Shown here: positions 1 through 13,300 of the stretch, one piece after another
Position numbering within the stretch: position 1 is the stretch's first letter
How the letters are laid out: every line of letters starts with the position of its first letter
Source of the DNA: Phalacrocorax aristotelis
Lineage: Eukaryota > Chordata > Aves > Suliformes > Phalacrocoracidae
NCBI RefSeq assembly: GCF_949628215.1
Contig: NC_134276.1
Coordinates: 33,420,226-33,484,225, forward strand
Reading direction: 5' to 3'
Length of the DNA: 64,000 nt
The notes under the pieces: model-generated
What the model was told of the DNA's origin: nothing
The model's database searches: none
The model's input: only the letters and a program-made list of their open reading frames with translations
Made by a program: the position numbers and the translations under genes

Positions 1-3000
1 AAAGTCTCCCAAAAAAGTGCGGGATACCCTATTGCTTCAAATGTTTACTACACTGGACACAGAATAGAGAGCTGTGTACAAGCTTGCCCTGGCAAAGGAG
101 TGGAGTGGGTAACCTCATCTACCCTTTCAGTCTCTGAGCTTTGATGATTCATATTTTGCAAAAGCAGCTTTGCTTATAAATAAGAGCAGGTTTAGCAAGT
201 GAAACCAGTTAGCCTTTAAACACAAAATAAACACATGCTTCCTGACAAAAGGAAGAGCTTGAAGTCAAAGAGCAAACCCCTCTTGCTGCGAAATGCTTTC
301 CAGAGTTTAATTTCACATGTAGAACCAGTAGCACTCACAGCAGGAAGGCGGAATGAGTCATGTGGTGATGTCGGGAACTGGGATGAGAAAGCATTGCAAA
401 AGTACTCATAACATAAATTGCTTATCCTGTCCTTTGTTCTTCAAACACAGATGTCTTTGGTACAGTATCCTGCTCCAAGGAAAGAGAAAAACCAGAAGGG
501 TGTTAGACTGAATGCTAGGCACCCACCAGCACTCTTACCATCCTGAAAGGCAGCACCCATGTTTCTCATTCAATGCTGTAATGCAAGACAAAGGAGAGAA
601 AATAATATTTTTAGAAAGTGGGACTGCTTCTTTGTTACCCTGTTTCTCTGTGGACTGATTTATTTCAGAGTGGATAAGAGAGAAGAAACATCATTCTGGT
701 TTGACGGAGTTCCTACCTGTTTTCAGAGTCCTTTGCACTACTCTATATCATAAAATGCAAGGCAAAAGGTGTTCAAACATCTTGGCAATGACAGAAACTA
801 AAAAAATTCTCCATCCAGTTTATCTCCAGTTTGGGCCTGCCTTATCATTCATATCACTGCCAGTTCAGCTGAGAGAAAAAAAGCCACTGAGGAAGAAGGG
901 GTTTTGCCTGGCTCCATCTCAGGGCAACATCACACATCCTCCAAACAGCCTACACTGGTTGTCATTTCACAGGGGGTTTTATTCCTGACCACCACCTGCA
1001 CAAGTGAGGCCACTTCACTTGTGAAGAAAAAAATCTCTGAAATACTTCCCACCCCACTTCTCTGGATTGGATGTTTGAAATGGTGTCATTTCAGGTGTCA
1101 GGGCAATGGCAGAATAGTGACAGTTAGGGAATAGGTACAAGGATCAGTTCCAGCTGCATATATTTAGTTTTTTGGTTCCTAAGGATTGATGTTGTCTTAT
1201 CTTTCCACCACCACCCCCTTTTTCTATTTGTGGGAAGAAGAAAATATAGACATAGATATGTTTCCCAATAAGTGCCTGTTTTTTAAACAAGGCACCATGT
1301 ACCAAATGCTGATTCACACATCACAAAGTCCAACATTCCTCTCCAGTGCTATCTTGGCACAGATCCTGATACAGACATAGCACAATATGAAGTTAACTTT
1401 TTCAGGGAAAGGGAGAGTTATTTTCTTACTGATGTGGTAGGTAATTCATCTTGTTGTGAATCAATGAAATCAGGGCAAAGACAATCTATACTAGCATAGT
1501 TTATCCTCCTTTGGTAATGTGTATTCCTTGTCTGCTTTTGCTGCTTCCCATTAAGCAATTGCATTAGACCAAAATCTTTCCTGATTCAGAGTAAAGAGTC
1601 TCCTGCCAAGCTTTGGGAAACACAGAGATGTCTCATCATGGTGGGGGTCAGTCAGTTCACTTTGTACATATGAGCACAGCCCAGTGTTTTGTTCCTCTGG
1701 TAGAAAGCAGAGTCAGCTGCAGAGGCAACGCACAAGCCCAAGGTGCCCTTTCTTCCCCCATGGCAGTTGCCCACCCCAGCACAAAGTGGGGTGAAACACT
1801 GCACTCATGATCCAGTGACATTTAACATCAGCCTGCGCTGGAGCAAGTGGTTGGACTCCATGGGAACTTGAGAACAGAAGCCAATAGCACACACCCCCCA
1901 CAAATTAGTTCAAACAGACATTGCCCTGGCTGTCAAATGTACAAACGAATGAAACTTTTATGACATTTGGGCTTTCTAATTTAGTTTGAGTATCTCTGAA
2001 ATGGGTGCCATGAAATCATTTTCCCTGATGCCTTCCCTCACCATAGCAAGTTCCTGTGGAAATGGAGCAAAATAAGGGTCCTCCAGCTGGTTGGCTTGGG
2101 GCTGAGCGAGTCACCTGCTTGGGGAATATATCTGCCATGTATGAGGACCTTCTGCTTTCCTATGAGGTCAGACAGAAAGAAGAGCTGGTCCATGCAATGG
2201 TGGCCCATGACAACCTGGGAGATCTGGAGATGGAGGAATAAAGGGGTATGGATCTCTAATTCAAAGCAGATTAAAAATACTGTACTGGAAAATGAATCTG
2301 TATTTATAGACATGCCCCACAGTCCAAGGGCCATGTCCCTTCATTCAGCAGTGGGAGACGTAGGAACATCCATATCCTAGATTTAGGTTTGGTTATTGTG
2401 CGTTTAGTGTGGGAATCAGCTTACTTAACTTCTGACGTACCCATGCGACCCAGTCAGACTAAGCTCTCTTTACAGTCAACGGAAAGAAACGGGCACTTCC
2501 CAGCCATTGTTCACCTGATCTATTGTAAAAAATTTCCACAGGCTGAGACAAATGGAACTTTTAGTGTCTTTCATCCACGGTGATTGTTCTCTAATCCTCC
2601 CTCATGAGGTAAAACATTTGATAGACCTATAGTGAACCTCCAGTAAATGCAATATCCTATAAACTATCCTAGTGACGATAAGATCATTTTTACTTTATTA
2701 GACAGCTTCTTTCACTAAGCAACACTATTTAGATAATCCCTTGAACATCTCCTATCCTGCACCACAAATTAGCACTAAAGGAGCCTCCTGGCAGGGTCAT
2801 ATGTCTGTAAAGGAGATCCACACCTGGATATCCTGCACAAATCCCCATCCACGTTGCTATCACTGCCCAGAAGCACTGCAGGGGCAGTGTGCTTGCCCCT
2901 CAACCTACCATACCCTCCCATCCCAAAGTCTGTCTTGTCACATATTTACATTTCAGCAAGCTGATATGGCATCGCAGCCCATCTCCTCCTGCTGGCACAC

Positions 3001-5080
3001 TGCGTCACAAGATGGTGAGGAGCTCCAGATGCTCCTGGTGGATCACATGCACCCTAAAAGGGCTCCTTTGAAACGGGTGCAATCTGGACAACAGGCCAGT
3101 GCCTGGGCAACCTGCCTTATTACCCCAGCTGTCAGCAAGCCAGAGGATCCCCTGGGGTGGGAGAGACACCACCGCTCTGGATTATAAATGCATTAAGCAA
3201 AGGTGGATAGGAAGGGAGCCAGGTGGGAGCTTCATGCTAAAACACACAGGACCTGGCAGGTCTGAGGACTGCAGCTGATAGTTTCAGGGAGGAGTTGTGT
3301 TTAACATATCTGAGCTGGAAGGACAGGTTAGTCATGCATATGGCCTAAAGCAAGGAAGAAGCACAGATGAAAGATGGGGAATCCCAAAGAGAAGAGAGGT
3401 GCAGGCGCACACTCCCCAGTAAAGAAAACCCCAAACTTCACTTTGGGAAGGGCAGCTTGCTCTGGTGTAAGAAGTACACAAACAGCTGAACATCCGCGAG
3501 TGCCGTATTTAGCGTTTCCCCTGTATCAATAGGGCACGCTTGTTTTTATCTCCCACTTATCCAGAGGAGCAGGTACTCACATCTGATACAGCCTAATGCA
3601 GAAGTGAGCATGGCTGAGGCAAACAGCCTTCCCTCTGTTAACCTCACTGCTTTTGTACTTGTGCATATGTGTGCATGGCACATCCCACAGATTTTTGTCC
3701 TGAGAGGTTAGGGGTGCTGGCTCACAGACTGAGCAGATGGCACATAGCCCATAAGGCATGCAACTGATCTGCTGAATGATGTTAAATAGTAAATATTATT
3801 AATTTTCCTATTGGATAGGCTGCAGACCCATTAGAAGTTTGAAGGCTACTGGTGACCTGCTGGTCCAAACATTTGGAAACCACTCCTACAGGAGTCCTCC
3901 CCAGGCAATCGTGAGAGAAGTTGTCTGTCCTTTGTGGGAGAGAACAAGCAGGGCTATCATCACCCAAGTGATCTCAAAAGGAAGTGAGTTCAACTAAGCC
4001 AAAGCAGAGCTCTGGCTGTAATTCATGCCTAGTCATGTAAATTAATCTTAATTTCCATTACGGACATATGAGCAAGGGGATGGGCACACTGTCACCTATG
4101 GCACCTTTCTGGATCCTTTCTCTTACCCAGCACTGCACAGAAGACTGTCTGAGACCACGAAACTGCTGACTTTGCCTTGGAGTAACTGCCTGACACAGGG
4201 TAGCAACTATTAAGCAGGTCATACACAATAATATGTAATTTAGGGAAAAGTTATCTGTCAGCCTATACCATTAACATAGGATTGCCATGCTCGTAGCAAA
4301 GTTTTGTTTCCCACACACTAGGTAGACAGGCAAGCCAAGAAGAGATTGAGAGTTTGGGCTGGCTCTGTAGTGGAGACCTCTCCTACTCATGCAGAAACAC
4401 TATCACAGAGGATCAGGAAAACCAACTACAGGCTCCCTGAATTTCTGTATGAAGCAATCAGTTACACAACTGGTAATTGAGTTTACTGCACCCAACTCTC
4501 TGTTCTTTATTACAGTGTTGACTAATGAAGTCTTACTTTAGAATAAAACCCTGCTTCTGGTCACATTGGGGTGTTAATGTAATTATTCATTGTCTCTGTG
4601 TTGTGCTTGTGCCAATGCTAAAGAGCAGATGTTAGTAGCGAAATCTGAAGAGTTTATTATAAGCAAAAATAATTAGCTTCCTGTTCTGTAGGAACAAGTC
4701 TCTTGTCCACCAGACTAATTAGAACATCAGTCAGTCTTGTGTCCTGTTGTAACCAGACCTCTGAAATGTTATTTTTTAAGGTTGGAAGCCCTGACAATGA
4801 GGCAGCTCATCTGGATATCATAAGAAAAGCCTGACTACTTTAGTTTATCTCTGTACCACCTTATTCACTGAAGTGTTATTGTACAGCTAAGATGCAGTTA
4901 TAATTTCTTTTGACCTTGTTATTCTTATATGCTATAATTACAACAACATTTTATTTTTATTTCTGTAGGGTCTACAAGCTCCTGTGTGCATAGATAGAAA
5001 AAAAAAAAGAATTCTAAAATCCAGGGAAACTTAAAGCTGAAGTCAAAAGCAACAAAAGCAGACAGAGTCCACTTTAGAAA
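1..5080. other. Gene-free stretch, nothing recognised
   Basis: All open frames here are short (at most about 150 codons, the longest at 2741-3187 on the plus strand). None shows a domain I recognise, and stop codons are frequent in every frame. No CR1 tail, simple repeat of note or CpG island is visible. It is read as intergenic sequence. Unrecognised non-coding RNA or conserved regulatory sequence could be present and would not be detectable by eye. Confidence 0.55.
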
Positions 5081-5084
5081 AGAT

Positions 5085-5450
5085 ACAAATCAATTGTAAA
5101 GACATCAAGGAGAGCAAAGAGAATGACTAAACATCTGAGAAGAGACATGGTAACCATTTTCAAGTATATGAAAGATTGCTGCAAATAAAAAAAGGAATTA
5201 ATCTTCCTTCCAGTATTCATGATAAACGGGACAAGATTTAACCTGCAGCAACGAAAATTTCATTGAAACATGAGGAAAAAACTTTCTAATTGTGAGGACA
5301 GTGAGGCAGTGGAACAGACTTTCGAGGAAGACTGCAGATAATGTGTTCTCTGAGCCAGTTAGACATCTGCCGTAGTTGCGGATGCAGCAGTGGGATAAGA
5401 TTAGATGACCCCTGAAGGTTCCTTCTGCTTTATGACTGTATGGGATAGCT
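5085..5450 (+). mobile_element. Old degraded CR1-type LINE 3' fragment
   Basis: The stretch resembles the 3' part of a CR1 retrotransposon in diverged form. It has a segment about continuing with a gap-rich version of the ORF2 end, then a segment resembling the avian CR1 3' UTR (TTAGATGACCCCTGAAGGTTCC, given here as two blocks: TTAGATGACC and CCTGAAGGTTCC), ending in a degenerate TATGACTGTATG tail instead of the usual ATTCTATG octamers. The many differences from the other copies in this window suggest an ancient insertion. Plus-strand orientation follows from the tail position. No open frame survives. Exact ends are uncertain by tens of bases. Confidence 0.6.
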
Positions 5451-6461
5451 GGGCAGGCTGTCAAGGCAGTGCAAAAGACATATTCTGAGAAGATGGGTGA
5501 GGGTCAGAGGAACAGTAGAGTTGTCTAGGGTCACTGGGACAGGAGCTGGCAGAGGCTTTAGTGTCGACTCAACATGTCAGGAGAGCTTAGGTGACAGCAA
5601 AGGCCCACAGGAGCTACTATAGGACCAGATTTGGGGCTTGGGAGTGGTTCTAAAAGGCAGTTTTAAAGAATCTGTGTTGCAAAAGAATTTGAGTCCACAG
5701 GCTATGTTTGAAAAGCCGGCCTTTATCTGACTAGGGTGCTGTGCAAACACAGAAAAGGAAACTAGTCACTGCCAGAGATGGGTCCACGTCCAGTTCCTTT
5801 AGTACCAGGCTGTTGAGAGCCAATCACCCTCATAAAGCTTTATCTGGAAAGCACAATGGTTAATGGGTAATGGTGCCTTATTTTTCTAACCAGGTCCATG
5901 CTCACAGAGGAATTTTTATAGTCGGCAAGTAAAAACTCAGCCTAAAATACCCAGGGAAGGCTCTGTCACTGCAAAACAGGCCGTATGAAATACGGAGGAG
6001 GGGAGTGGGGCCAGGCACCCAGATATTTTGAAGTGTACTCTCCTCCTCACAGAGCTCAGCTCCTAGGCTGAAACATCACCAAATCTTTTACTACATCTGC
6101 TCGAAAAGGCAGGCCAAAAGAGCAGGGACCAGTTCATACGAATGTCTTCTCAGGTCTGTGTTGTGCAATGCTGGTTTCTGTTCTTCTTCTTGCAATAATA
6201 AGCTGCAACTGCTGCTTCAGGGATTCTACAAAGGGTGCAGTTTATGTAATATCCATTTAGAAATGACAAAGCTTTCCTCTCTGGGCCTTTCATGTAGTAG
6301 TCCACCCACATGCAGGCGGTGCACACAAATGACGTATCACCCGGGGGCTGAGACTTGCTGCAGAAATTGATAGTAAGCCGTTGTTATTCTAATTATGTGG
6401 CCGTCTTCCTTAATTAAAGCTATGCCACAGGTCATTTACCCTGGTGCAGAGTCCACACGAA

Positions 6462-6490
6462 CAGAATTAATGCCATGAACATTAATTCTG
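6462..6490. repeat. Perfect 11-bp inverted repeat, 7-nt spacer
   Basis: CAGAATTAATG at 6462-6472 is the exact reverse complement of CATTAATTCTG at 6480-6490, with spacer CCATGAA. Each arm contains a TTAAT/ATTAA core of the kind bound by homeodomain proteins. The arms could form a small hairpin or a paired binding site. The match is visible directly; any function is inferred. Confidence 0.7.
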
Positions 6491-6838
6491 GCAGTGTTTT
6501 GGAATCAGAGAGTTCTCATTAGCATAGGATTGGCTGTGAGGGAAGTATAATAATTTGAAACCCTTTACAAAGGAATGTAAATTAGCATCCATGCCTCCCG
6601 TGTACTATTGACATAGTGAATTATTTTACTGACTAGAAATGAAAATGAGCACAGAGCAATGACATTCATATTTGCAGCTCAGGCTATACTCTGTTTGCAG
6701 TGGGGATTTGTGTGTGTGTCTCTATCCACAGCCAGAAACTCCAATTATCATCTCCGATGGCTCACCAGCTCTTGAAGCTCACACTCCTTCCCATGCAAAA
6801 CACTGCAATCTGTTTACACTGAAGTAATGACTGAGAAT

Positions 6839-6855
6839 AAAAAAAAAAAAAAAAA
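6839..6855. repeat. Poly-A tract (17 A)
   Basis: An uninterrupted run of 17 A follows GAGAAT. There is no recognisable retroposed gene body immediately upstream, so this is recorded as a simple mononucleotide tract and not as the tail of a processed pseudogene. Confidence 0.85.
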
Positions 6856-8799
6856 GACTTTATAATGCCTTATTAATTTCTCTGTGCTTCACTCAGAAGC
6901 ACAGAGGCCCTTATTAGGAGTGGATTAGGTTTGGGAGTGGCTTCTGAACCCCCTTCTAATAACAGGAATAACTCTCCACCTTGTCTAATCAAGCAATGTT
7001 TGAACTTTGGTCACAAACCACACTTCAAGACACATCTTTGGCTTTGCAAAGGTTGAAACAGGCCTCAGAAACAGAAATAAAAGCTGGTTTTTATGAAGTA
7101 CCTCAGCACTGATCCCACACATCACCAAAATCATCACCCACAGCTAATCAAAAAACATCCCTCCAAGGAGACAAGCTGACAGTGATTGCCCATGCTAGAG
7201 CCGAAGAAAAGGACACCACATCCAGGAACAGAAGCCACATGTTCTGACCACTGGCCCCCTATTCCTTCTATCCCACACCATTGCTTTTGCATTACGTGAT
7301 TATTGCAGCATTGAAATAATAGATGCAGTTTTACAATAGGACTTGTTCTTCTAAACAGTTGAGTTCTTTACTTGGAGTAATTACTTCCCTGGCATAGTTC
7401 CCATCCTGTTCAAAAGCCAAGCGATGGTCATGGCTAATAGTCAACCATGGCCAACATTACCATGGCTATAATTTTGGAAATTCATTTTCAGAACAGTCTT
7501 ATGCTCCTGATAGTAAAATACAGTCAGGACATTGAGCTGTTCATTGGCATTTATCAAAAAGCTGCATTATTCTACACGGATATAGTCAGACCAGTTCTTC
7601 TTAAAGTGGGAAAAATCAGGGAGTGGCAGGATAAGTCCTGTTTTTCTCAGAGTTAAATAGACTGGTTCTAAGGTGTGACCCTTCTGGCAGTATTTACTGG
7701 AAGAAGGAAAAAAACCAACTAAAGAATAGGAAATCATACATTACAAATGAGCAGAAATAGCTATTGATCATAAGGGCTGCATTTAGACTAGGATAAAGCA
7801 GTCTGCAGTAAAGCAATTTCATTTCTATTTATTTTACATTATGATATTGATAGGATTACCAGTAGCACAGTATCCAAGTAGTTCACAACACAGAGGTGTT
7901 ATTACCAACATCATAATTTTACAGATGAAGAATTGAAAGTCCAAATTCTCAAAGCTATTAAAGTACACAAAGAAGGTATCTCGACAAAGTGACTCGCGCT
8001 AAGGTGGGTCAAGAAATCAAATTAAGGTTTCTCACTCCCTCAGCAGCACTCAGATAACTAGTCCAAGGTCTCCTTTCAGTGGGATGGTTTTGCTTTTGTT
8101 AGAATATAAAATAGTTTTAACCAAGTCCATGTGGTGTTACTGAGTCCTATCCTGTATGGATTTAAGAACGGTTCAATCTCACTTCCACTCTGAGGAAAGT
8201 GACATGTATTCTTCTGAACATTCAAAGTGATCCTGTGTGTGTGCGTTTGCTAACAACTCACAGTTAATCTCTTTTCCCAGGTATATCTCTGCTTTGGTAG
8301 CCATTTGTCCCTGGTCTCTAGTCTTCATCACATGATAATTCAAAACCAGCATATTGGCATCAGAATTACTTGATCTTCAGGGTGAGAGGACAATGAAGAT
8401 TGTGGACACCTCCACGGAGCATCTGAATGACATGATAGAAGGCTTGGAGCTGACAAAGAGGCTCCTCACTCAGCTAGGAGTTGAATGCATTTTGCATCAC
8501 TTGGTTCTAAAGTATTTAATCTGATTTCTGGTTTTTGCTGGGGAAAAAAAAGTTGGGACATGAGTTAACAAAGTGAAGACTGGGCCGTAGAGTGGTTTTG
8601 GGAGGCAAAAATTCAAACACTCCCCACTGCTGTCTGTAACTGAACTTTCGCTCCTCATTAGATGTCAAAAACTTGTAAGTCACAAAGTTTTGTCCAAAAA
8701 ATGTGAAAGCAGAGGAAGGAATCCCATTGATTTTAAAGGACTGCTAATATGACTGTGGGGTGGGTAAGGAAGCAGTTGCTGCTTTTAGTCTATGGAGTT

Positions 8800-10259
8800 A
8801 ACAAATGTGGCAAAGTCGTGGCAGCAGGACCTTTGGTAAAGGGGAGCATCTAAGGCAATCGGACATGTGCAAGTCCATAGGACAAGATGCAATTCATCAG
8901 ATGGGGCTGAGGGAGGTGGCCAATGTCACTGCAAGTCCATTCCCTATCAACTTTGAGGGGTCACGGTAATCAGGGGAGGCTCCTGATGGTTGGAAAAAGG
9001 CAAATGTTACAAATGTGTTCTTGAAGAAAGTCAAGGAGGATCCATGGAGTTACAAGCCAGTAGGTCTCACCTTTCAGTCCCTGGAAAGGTTATGGAGAAC
9101 ATTTCCAGGCACAGAAAGGACAAGAGGGTGATATGGAACAGCCAGCGTGGATTTACCAAGGGCAGATCATGCCTTATCCACCTGGTTTTCCTCTGTGATG
9201 AGATGATCGGCTCAGCGGACAATGGGAGAACAGAGGATGTTGACTATTGGCACAGTCTCCCACAGTACCATTATAGCCAAATCGGTCAGATATTGACTAC
9301 ATAAGTGGGCAATAAGGTGGGCTAAAATTTGGCTGGACCTTTGGGTTCAAAGGCTTGTGAAGAGCTGTAAAAAATCCAGCCGTCAGCCAGGTCATGGAAC
9401 AACGGTGCCCCTCTGGGCTAGACATCACTGTTTAGTGTCTTTCATCAATGACCTGAATGATAGGACTGAGTGCACTCTCAGCAAATTCATGGATAATAAC
9501 AAATTGGGGACAGCAGTTGATAAGCTGGAAGGCAGGGCTGCTGTTCTGAAGAAGAACAGCAGACAAAAAATGAGCTGACAAGAACCACAAATGTCAATGA
9601 AGGCGAAAGCAAAGTGCTGCATTTGGGGCAGAGTAACTCCGTGCACCAGTATAGGCTGGGGGGCCAACTGGATAGAAAGCAACTTTGCAGAGAAGGATTT
9701 GGGTGATTTGTGGGAGAACAGGTGGAATATGAGCCAACTATGTGCCTGTTCTGTGAAGAGGGCCAGCCACAAACTGGGCTCTGTCCACAAAAGCATAGCC
9801 AGCAGGTCAGCGGCAGTGATCACTACCCTCTGTTCAGAACCGGGTGAGACCACATCTAGAGTACTGTCTCCAGTTTTGGATATTTGACAGTAAGCCCAGA
9901 GGAGGGCAACCAAAATGACCAGGGGCCTGGAGCACGTGGCATGTAAGAAAAGGCTGAGATTTTTTGAAAGGAAATGACTGTTATGGCTGACTACAACAAC
10001 CTCAGGGGAAGATATAGAGAAGAACTTCTCAGAGCTGCACAAAACCAAGAAAAAGACATGCTGCAACCTGTTACATTCTGACTACATGTCGGGAAAAAAA
10101 ATCACTCTGAGGGTGGTAAAATAATGGCATAGGTGTCCCAGAGAAGCTGTGGTATCCTCACCTTTGGAGGTACTCAGAATTTGACTGGACACAGCTCTGA
10201 GCAACCTGGTCTGTGCAATCTTAGGTATTTTCCCTCCTAAATGATTCTATGATTCTAAG
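8800..10259 (+). mobile_element. CR1 LINE, long degraded copy (ORF2 reverse transcriptase part to 3' end)
   Basis: This is the longest CR1 remnant in the window. Translated fragments carry the CR1 reverse-transcriptase signature: residues resembling SQRGFTKGRSCLIHLVFLCDE are readable at about 9150-9205, followed by the segment corresponding to the 'VSFINDLND' motif at about 9440-9470 and the region corresponding to the 'LGVTPSKSK...CLLLGRNNP' part near 9600-9700. The frame is broken repeatedly by stops and indels, so no protein can be made. The copy ends in the diagnostic avian CR1 tail, AATGATTCTATGATTCTAAG at about 10240-10259. The 5' end is truncated, as is usual for CR1. The 213-codon frame on the opposite strand here (9425-10066) is an antisense shadow of the element. 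Confidence 0.88.
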
Positions 10260-10279
10260 ATGTAGCCAGTGCTGCTTTG

Positions 10280-10345
10280 ATGACTAGATGACCTGGTGAG
10301 GTCACCTTCAACCTAAATTGTCCCATGATTGTGCAATTCCAGGTG
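10280..10345 (+). mobile_element. Short CR1 3' tail fragment abutting the larger CR1
   Basis: A second CR1-like 3' UTR end lies just downstream of the first one. It reads TAGATGACCTGGTGAGGTCACC, shown here only as its parts TAGATGACCT and GAGGTCACC, then CAACCTAAATTGTCCCATGA and a degenerate tail. It is in the same orientation as the upstream copy. It is either an independent, older insertion into which the larger CR1 inserted, or a tail duplication. Length is too short to date it. Confidence 0.65.
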
Positions 10346-13300
10346 AGCCCAATGACTTGCATTGGACTTTTGAGAAGATAGCAAGTCCCAAGCTGAAAAT
10401 TTAAGAAGACAGCATATCCATTTCTACTATTGCTGCTGCATTTCAGCCACAGCTTTAGAAGTGAGCTCTTCCTCCCCTCTCAAATTGCCTTCTCGTTCAT
10501 GATAAGTGAAAGAAACAACAACTGTGCAGACATCAGAGATAACTGTTTCTTCCTTTATTTACAGTAAGCCCCTGCCAAAAAGCAGATGCTCATTTTAGTG
10601 TGCTTTGTTAGACATGCTGTCTATGCTCTTGTCAATTTGTACCACTTTTCATTAGCTCCTGGGAGGATCCTCAGGACACATCCACCTTTTTATGAAGTGC
10701 TGGCATAGCCCTTAATATAGCCTTGGGTGGGGCTCTCCAGTCATGTAAACAACACAAATGCAAAGAAATTCTAAAAAAATCACAGTACACACAAAGGGCT
10801 TTTCCTCTCCCAAGTAATTTTGGACAGACAGTTTGGTCGTTCCCTCGTCCTCTATTTCCAGCTGGGAGGAAGCCCTTGAGATGCAGGATGTGAGGGCAGA
10901 AAGGACAAATGTGTCATTACCAGCAAGCTGCTTGGGTGTGGGAGGTGAGTCCACACCTTCCCCATGGAGAGCTGGAACATGAGGAGGGCAGGGAGCCTTC
11001 GGGTAGACGCAGCTGGCTGTCTCTCTCCAACTCTTGTGCCAGGATCCCTGTGCAAGTGAGGCTTTTGCAGCCAGTTGGTGTTTTCACACCAGCCCCGTGG
11101 TGCGCAAGTGCTTTGGTCCTCACTTTCATATTGCTCAGACCACACAGGAAAAAAGGCAGTTGTTTTCCTAAATGAAGTGTTGTGGGCCTGCAACTATGTT
11201 GCTCATCTGATCTTTTTGACCTTTCTTCCCCTGCCTTCATCCTCCACCCAGCAAGCCAGGGCAGGTGACGGTGCTGATAGGCACAGTGCTGTTTCAGAGA
11301 CAGTGTGATGCATCACAGGGAGGTTGTCCCCACTGGGATGTCAAGCTCAAGGCTGGTCAAAAGTTAGACGGGGCTTCATTTGGCTCTTCTGACTGAGAAG
11401 AACAAGGAGCACAGGTGGTGGGTCTGCTTCTGCCACAGAAAGGGGATGGTAAGGGATGGTTGCTCCTCAGAGCTCCATGGGGCATGAGGGGCTGTGCAGG
11501 GAGAGGCTGCCTTTCCTTCCAGGTGCAAACACAGCCCTCACCACTGCAGCCTTGGTCGCAACGGGCCACCTGGCTCTGCAGCCTTGGCAAAGCAGCAATG
11601 GGCTATTTTGCAGGTCTGGCCATCGACTCCCCTTGGCAGCTGCTTGGTTTGCCTGTGCCCTACAATGACTGCAGAAGAAAATGCCCAGGACAGAGAGGGA
11701 AAGCGTCCAAACCCAAGCTGACAAAGCTCATTTAGGCTTGGCAGAACAACTGTCAGGGCGCAGCCCTTTTGGATTCAAAGCCAGTGAAAGGATGGGACTG
11801 GCAAAAGGACTCTCTGTTGCCCATGTTTCTTTAGAAAAGCCTTGTTTGTTGTGCCACAAGTCTTGGGGCAAGGGCCTTTGAGGGAGGAAGGGCAGAGCTG
11901 CAAGAATTTGACTCTGGTCTGGAGAGGAGAGGGAAAGCAGGCCACAATCTTTTATTTTTTTTTTCGTAAAACACAGAAGACAGAGAAAACAAGATACATT
12001 ATTATACAGCAAGGATGTGCAGCCACGGACTCCCATACATGCCCTTGGGGTGTCCATCCATCTTGTGACTGCTTGGGTCAGCCTCGCCCAGTTCACCTTT
12101 AATTTGCTGAAACAGAGAACAAAAACAATTAAAACATTGCAGTTGATTTTCATGCAAAGTCCCCACGGATTATGTAGGGCTACTGACTCCAGTGGGATTT
12201 AGGTGCCCTCTATCACTTCAGGAAGCTGGGTTTGAGGACTCCCCAGATACTGTAGCTCTGAGTCCCTCTTCCAAACACTGTGTCTGACTTAAAGCTATTG
12301 ATTACTGGGGTGTGTGTCATATATCAAGTCATCCAGCAGCAAAAAATACACATTTCTTAGGCTTCCTCTAGCTCTGTCTGTCAACCACAAAATTCTCTTC
12401 CTTAAATGTATCTAAACTAAAACCATTTTGTAACCAAGGAACTGGCAAACCCTCCTCCCTCTTGCTTGAAGCACTTAGAGTACTTTGTTTAAAAATGTAC
12501 CAGCGTTGAGCTAGACTGCAGGAGCAAGCCTGCTCTCCAAAATGGCAGTGTCATGCCCAACAGACTTCTTCAAAACACACAGAGAAATGAGGACAGAAAT
12601 TGCAGTTCTGGGCTGGGAAAGGTGGAGGAGGGAAGTGCCTCCACCAGGCAAAGCAGACAGAGTAGCCAAACGAAAACTGGTAAACCTGGGAGACTCCCAG
12701 TTCCTGAAGTTGGACTCACACATCGTGACTAGGGTGAGATGGAGGGGCACCCCTGCAGTCATTCTCACCGCCGCAGTCTCCTCTGGAAAGGAGATGTGGC
12801 ATCCAGCAGGTGGGTCCCTAGTCTGCACAATGCGGGGGCCAGGATGCCAGCGTGTCTTCCTGCATAGCCCCAGGCAGCCCCACGGCAGCCACAGTAGTGC
12901 TCAGATCAGGACTGGGAGGACTATTCGGATGATGCATGGTCAAAAAATGAAGGAACTGAATGAATGAAAAGTGCAGATCCTGTTTGTATTTGACAGGATT
13001 TGAAATGTTTCTCCTTTTTTACCAGTTTATTTTTATATCCTTCCTAAGACTCATTAAATTAGCTTAAAAACATAACTGTTAATCATCAAATACCCAGATT
13101 TCCAGGTAAAAAATTAGTCATAATTTTCAGCAAGTGAAAACAGACATGATTTAGGTATTGACCTCTATAAAACCATTTGCTAGAAGTATTGTTCAGAGCA
13201 TGGCAAACAGCAAACACTGACTTATTTTACAGTTGAAAACTTTTGCTCCCATGTTTCACCTTAAAAGAAAAAAAAAAAGAAGACAGGGTCGCTGAGAACA

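Larger units (their letters stand above)
5451..8790. other. Gene-free stretch with A-run and AT-rich inverted repeat
   Basis: No coding exon is recognised. The stretch includes a 17-base A run at 6839-6855 and a perfect 11-bp inverted repeat at 6462-6490 (listed separately). Around 6370-6700 the sequence is AT-rich with many TAAT cores and reads like a conserved non-coding element, but this is an impression only and no alignment was available. Confidence 0.5.

Noticed and set aside
2741-3187. 148-codon plus-strand frame
   Set aside because: No recognised domain, no convincing splice context or homology, and overlapping shorter frames are also open; chance occurrence is more likely.
4987-5010. 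A-run near an old CR1 as a possible processed-pseudogene tail
   Set aside because: No gene-like sequence precedes it and the run is short and interrupted.
9425-10066. 213-codon minus-strand frame
   Set aside because: It is antisense to a CR1 element whose sense-strand reverse-transcriptase remnants and 3' tail are recognisable.
12542-12967. 141-codon plus-strand frame
   Set aside because: No recognised family. A 105-codon frame is open on the opposite strand over the same bases, and the composition is ordinary for a GC-richer non-coding stretch.
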